Below are positions 4,761-6,593 of a DNA stretch of 6,593 nucleotides, in pieces (the first letter of the stretch is position 1; each line of letters begins with the position of its first letter). The notes under the pieces are model-generated. The model was not told where the DNA came from. It made no database searches and saw only the letters and a list, made by a program, of their open reading frames with translations. Origin of the DNA: Actinomycetota bacterium (GTDB taxonomy: Bacteria; Actinomycetota; Actinomycetes; Streptosporangiales; Streptosporangiaceae); the NCBI GenBank assembly GCA_003541285.1, contig DPMS01000419.1, forward strand, positions 1 through 6,593, read 5' to 3'. The position numbers and the translations under genes are program-made.

Positions 4761-5876
4761 CTAGCCCAGGTAACCCCTGAGCACCTGGGCGCGGGTGGGG
4801 TGACGGAGCTTGGCCAGGGTTTTCGACTCGATCTGGCGGATCCGCTCACGGGTGACGCCGAACTCCCGGCCCACCTCCTCCAGGGTGCGCGGATGGCCGT
4901 CAATCAGGCCGAAACGCAGCTGGATGATCTTCTGCTCCCGGCAGGACAGAGTGTCCAGGATCTGCTCAAGCTGCTCCTGGAGCATGATGAACGCGGCGGC
5001 CTCGATCGGAACCACGGCATCGGTGTCCTCGATGAAGTCACCCAGGTCGGAGTCTTCCTCGCCGATCGGCGCCTGCAGGGAGACGGGCTCCTGGGCGATC
5101 CGCTGGATCTCGGCCACCCGGTCGGCACTCATCCCCATTTCGGCGGCGATCTCGTCCGGGGTGGCCTCCCGGCCAAGGTCCTGGTGGAGCTGGCGCTGGA
5201 CCCGCGCCATCTTGTTGATCGTCTCCACCATGTGCACCGGGATACGGATCGTGCGCGCCTGGTCCGCGATCGCGCGCGTGATCGCCTGCCGGATCCACCA
5301 GGTGGCGTAGGTGGAGAACTTGTAGCCCTTGGTGTAGTCGAACTTCTCCACGGCCCGGATCAGCCCGAGATTCCCCTCCTGGATCAGGTCGAGGAAGCCC
5401 AGCCCACGGCCGATGTAGCGCTTGGCGATGGACACCACAAGCCGCAGATTCGCCTCGATCAGCCGCTGTTTCGCGCGCAGGCCCTCAGCGGCGAGCAGGG
5501 CGAGGTCGGCCCGCTGGGCTGCCTGGCACCCGAACCCGCCCGTCAGCTTTTCTTCCGCGAACAGTCCCGCCTCGATCGACTTCGCGAGCTCGACCTCGTC
5601 CTCGGCGGTGAGCAGCGGCACCCGGCCGATCTCGCGCAGGTAGATGCGCACCAGGTCGCTGCTGACGGGACGCCGGGACTCGTCCGCCGGCTCGGCCGCA
5701 CGGCGGCCGTCGGCTTCGTCGGGCACGGCTTCGAGGATGTCCACACCCTCGTCGGCGAGCATGCGCACAACGCCGTCGATCGTGTGGGCAGGGAGGTCAC
5801 TTGCCTCAAGGGCGACAGCGATGTCAGCCAGGGCCACCGCCCCTTGTTCCCTGGCCCGCGCGATCAGATCCGCCAT
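4761..5876 (-). CDS. RNA polymerase sigma-70 factor, HrdB-like (probable group 2)
   Basis: This is a primary-like sigma factor that directs RNA polymerase to promoters. Counted from the alternative GTG start, region 1.2 is DLVRIYLREIGRVPLLTAEDEVELAKSIEAG (89-119). Region 2 spans 150-222 with NLRLVVSIAKRY, FLDLIQEGNLGLIRAVEKFDY and YKFSTYATWWIRQAI for -10 recognition and melting. Region 3 is about 230-305, and region 4 is 318-384 with the helix-turn-helix TLEEVGREFGVTRERIRQIESKTLAKLRHP. Before region 1.2 is a 70-residue domain like region 1.1 (ADLIARAREQGAVALADIAVALE). It lacks the long acidic extension of HrdB and has substitutions such as SCREQ for SEREA, so I think it is an accessory paralogue. 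ATG 5876 has GGGGA upstream and fits the domain start (371 residues). GTG 5921 (386 residues) has no ribosome site. It follows dnaG in the same direction. Confidence 0.9.
   Translation of the reverse strand: MADLIARAREQGAVALADIAVALEASDLPAHTIDGVVRMLADEGVDILEAVPDEADGRRAAEPADESRRPVSSDLVRIYLREIGRVPLLTAEDEVELAKSIEAGLFAEEKLTGGFGCQAAQRADLALLAAEGLRAKQRLIEANLRLVVSIAKRYIGRGLGFLDLIQEGNLGLIRAVEKFDYTKGYKFSTYATWWIRQAITRAIADQARTIRIPVHMVETINKMARVQRQLHQDLGREATPDEIAAEMGMSADRVAEIQRIAQEPVSLQAPIGEEDSDLGDFIEDTDAVVPIEAAAFIMLQEQLEQILDTLSCREQKIIQLRFGLIDGHPRTLEEVGREFGVTRERIRQIESKTLAKLRHPTRAQVLRGYLG
4764..4790 (+). terminator. 8-bp perfect hairpin after tspO, inside the 3' end of the sigma gene
   Basis: GCCCAGGT (4764-4771) pairs exactly with ACCTGGGC (4783-4790), with an 11-base loop. 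It begins 24 bases after the tspO stop and covers the last codons of the convergent sigma gene. It is a plausible terminator for tspO and could also form in the sigma mRNA tail. There is no T tract. Confidence 0.45.
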
Positions 5877-5947
5877 CTGATCCCCGGACTGTCGTCCGCT
5901 GGGGAGTAGCGTGAGGGTCACGAAGACCAGTGTGCGTCAAGGAACCC

Positions 5948-5974
5948 AGGTTACGGGGGGCTTAATTTTGTCAC
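5948..5974 (-). promoter_or_regulatory. Possible promoter for the sigma factor gene
   Basis: The 108-base gap between dnaG and the sigma gene contains an unusually AT-rich patch. On the minus strand GTGACA (5974-5969, five of six bases of TTGACA) is followed after 15 bases by TAACCT (5953-5948). Transcription would start near 5941, which leaves about 20 bases before GTG 5921 or 65 before ATG 5876. The spacer is shorter than the usual 17, so this is tentative. Confidence 0.25.
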
Positions 5975-6029
5975 CCCGCCGCCTGTAACGCGGACGACAC
6001 GTTGCGCGATCTAGGGTCGCCCCGCCTGC

Positions 6030-6593
6030 TCAGAGGGCTCCGGCAGCCTTGTCCAGCAGCGCCCTCCGGCGCTGCTCCAGCGCCACCAGGTCGCCGAACG
6101 CCCGGTTGTACTCGGCCTGGCTGTCCACCGGGTTCAGCCGCTGAACCCGCGATTTGAGCTTCGCGATGCTCCTGCTGACCGCGAGTTCCTCGACCCGTGC
6201 GAGCACAGCGTCGGCATACCGGGCGTCCGGTTCCCCGTCCGCCCGCGGCGCCCGCAACGGCTCCACCGCCAGCTGGGTCACGAACGCACGGGCCGCATCG
6301 TCCGCAGCCGCTTCCCGCAGCCGCGTCGCCCACTCCTGTGAGTTGCCCGCTCCCCTGGTCCCACCGCAGGCCTCGATCAGATCGCGCACGGCCGAGTGCG
6401 GCGCAGCGGTGAAGGCCGCCGGGTCGATCGCATCGAAGGCTGGCCCGCACAGGGCGGGGCGCTGGATGGCCAGCTTCAGCGCTTCCCGCTCCACCCGGAT
6501 CACCGGGTCGCCCAGGTCGTAGCGGGGTTCCGCGGCCGGCTGGGCGCCGCCGGCCATCCCAGCCCGGCCTGGCCGGCCGGGCTGGTCGCGCTG
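6030..6593 (-). CDS. dnaG: DNA primase, C-terminal helicase-binding domain (partial)
   Basis: This is the last 187 residues of DnaG, which makes RNA primers for lagging-strand synthesis and is recruited by the replicative helicase DnaB through this domain. The frame is open to the window edge, so the zinc-binding and catalytic TOPRIM domains lie outside. After a Gly/Pro-rich linker come VIRVEREALKLAIQRPALCGPAFDAIDPAAFTAAPHSAVRDLIEA, AFVTQLAVEPLR, ARYADAVLARVEELAVSRSIAKLKSRVQRLNPVDSQAEYNRAFGDLVALEQRRRALLDKAAGAL, which I recognise as the actinobacterial DnaG C-terminus. The stop is TGA at 6032-6030. The sigma factor gene follows 108-153 bases downstream in the same direction, recalling the dnaG-rpoD order of the macromolecular synthesis region. 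Confidence 0.9.
   Translation of the reverse strand, partial: QRDQPGRPGRAGMAGGAQPAAEPRYDLGDPVIRVEREALKLAIQRPALCGPAFDAIDPAAFTAAPHSAVRDLIEACGGTRGAGNSQEWATRLREAAADDAARAFVTQLAVEPLRAPRADGEPDARYADAVLARVEELAVSRSIAKLKSRVQRLNPVDSQAEYNRAFGDLVALEQRRRALLDKAAGAL

Noticed and set aside
4800..5909. Long plus-strand open frame (369 codons) opposite the sigma factor gene
   Set aside because: It is an antisense shadow; the minus strand encodes a complete sigma-70 protein with all conserved regions.
5950..5989. Terminator-like pairing GTTAC + GGGG with CCCC + GTAAC between dnaG and the sigma gene
   Set aside because: A seven-base asymmetric bulge separates the two short stems, so the fold is weak. The AT-rich loop is better explained as part of a promoter.

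Overview
The window reads as a high-GC metagenomic or draft contig with two unrelated parts. Bases 1-546 encode the middle of an ATP synthase gamma subunit. Its N-terminal sequence (QITRAMKFVAAAQLRRAQ) is not the form I know from actinobacteria and looks more like Acidobacteria or another Gram-negative-type lineage. A run of 18 G (547-564) follows, and from there the same reading frame continues as the C-terminal third of an acyl-CoA synthetase. The join is most likely an assembly chimera at a poly-G artefact, so the apparent 345-residue fusion protein should not be trusted.

From about 565 to 6593 everything fits one actinobacterium, perhaps of a Streptosporangiales-like group. The evidence is a mycothiol-dependent maleylpyruvate isomerase family protein (mycothiol is an actinobacterial thiol), an HrdB-like sigma factor, an actinobacterial DnaG C-terminus, a YtxH-like small protein and GC-rich codon use.

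Layout: acyl-CoA synthetase C-terminus (+, to 1054); perfect 13-bp inverted repeat; maleylpyruvate isomerase-family protein (-, 1169-1981); a 400-base divergent intergenic region; small membrane protein (+, 2388-2642); a hairpin-rich stretch with a possible small gene remnant (-, 2818-2958); tRNA-Asn(GTT) (-, 3087-3159) flanked by hairpins; YtxH-like protein (+, 3378-3731); a gene graveyard at 3779-4219 with a probable cyclopropane-fatty-acid-synthase-like fragment (-) and a frameshifted short-chain dehydrogenase C-terminus (+); intact TspO (+, 4272-4739); group 2 sigma-70 factor (-, 4761-5876 or 5921); and the C-terminus of DNA primase DnaG (-, 6030 to beyond the window).

Functionally, dnaG and the sigma gene run in the same direction, recalling the dnaG-rpoD neighbourhood of the macromolecular synthesis region. 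TspO faces the sigma gene tail to tail, and a hairpin in the last sigma codons probably ends its transcript. The decayed dehydrogenase and methyltransferase pieces directly upstream of TspO suggest that TspO is the surviving member of a larger membrane- or stress-related cluster. I see no CRISPR array, transposase or convincing new multi-gene system. The best observations are the chimeric join, the decayed cluster and several strong inverted repeats.
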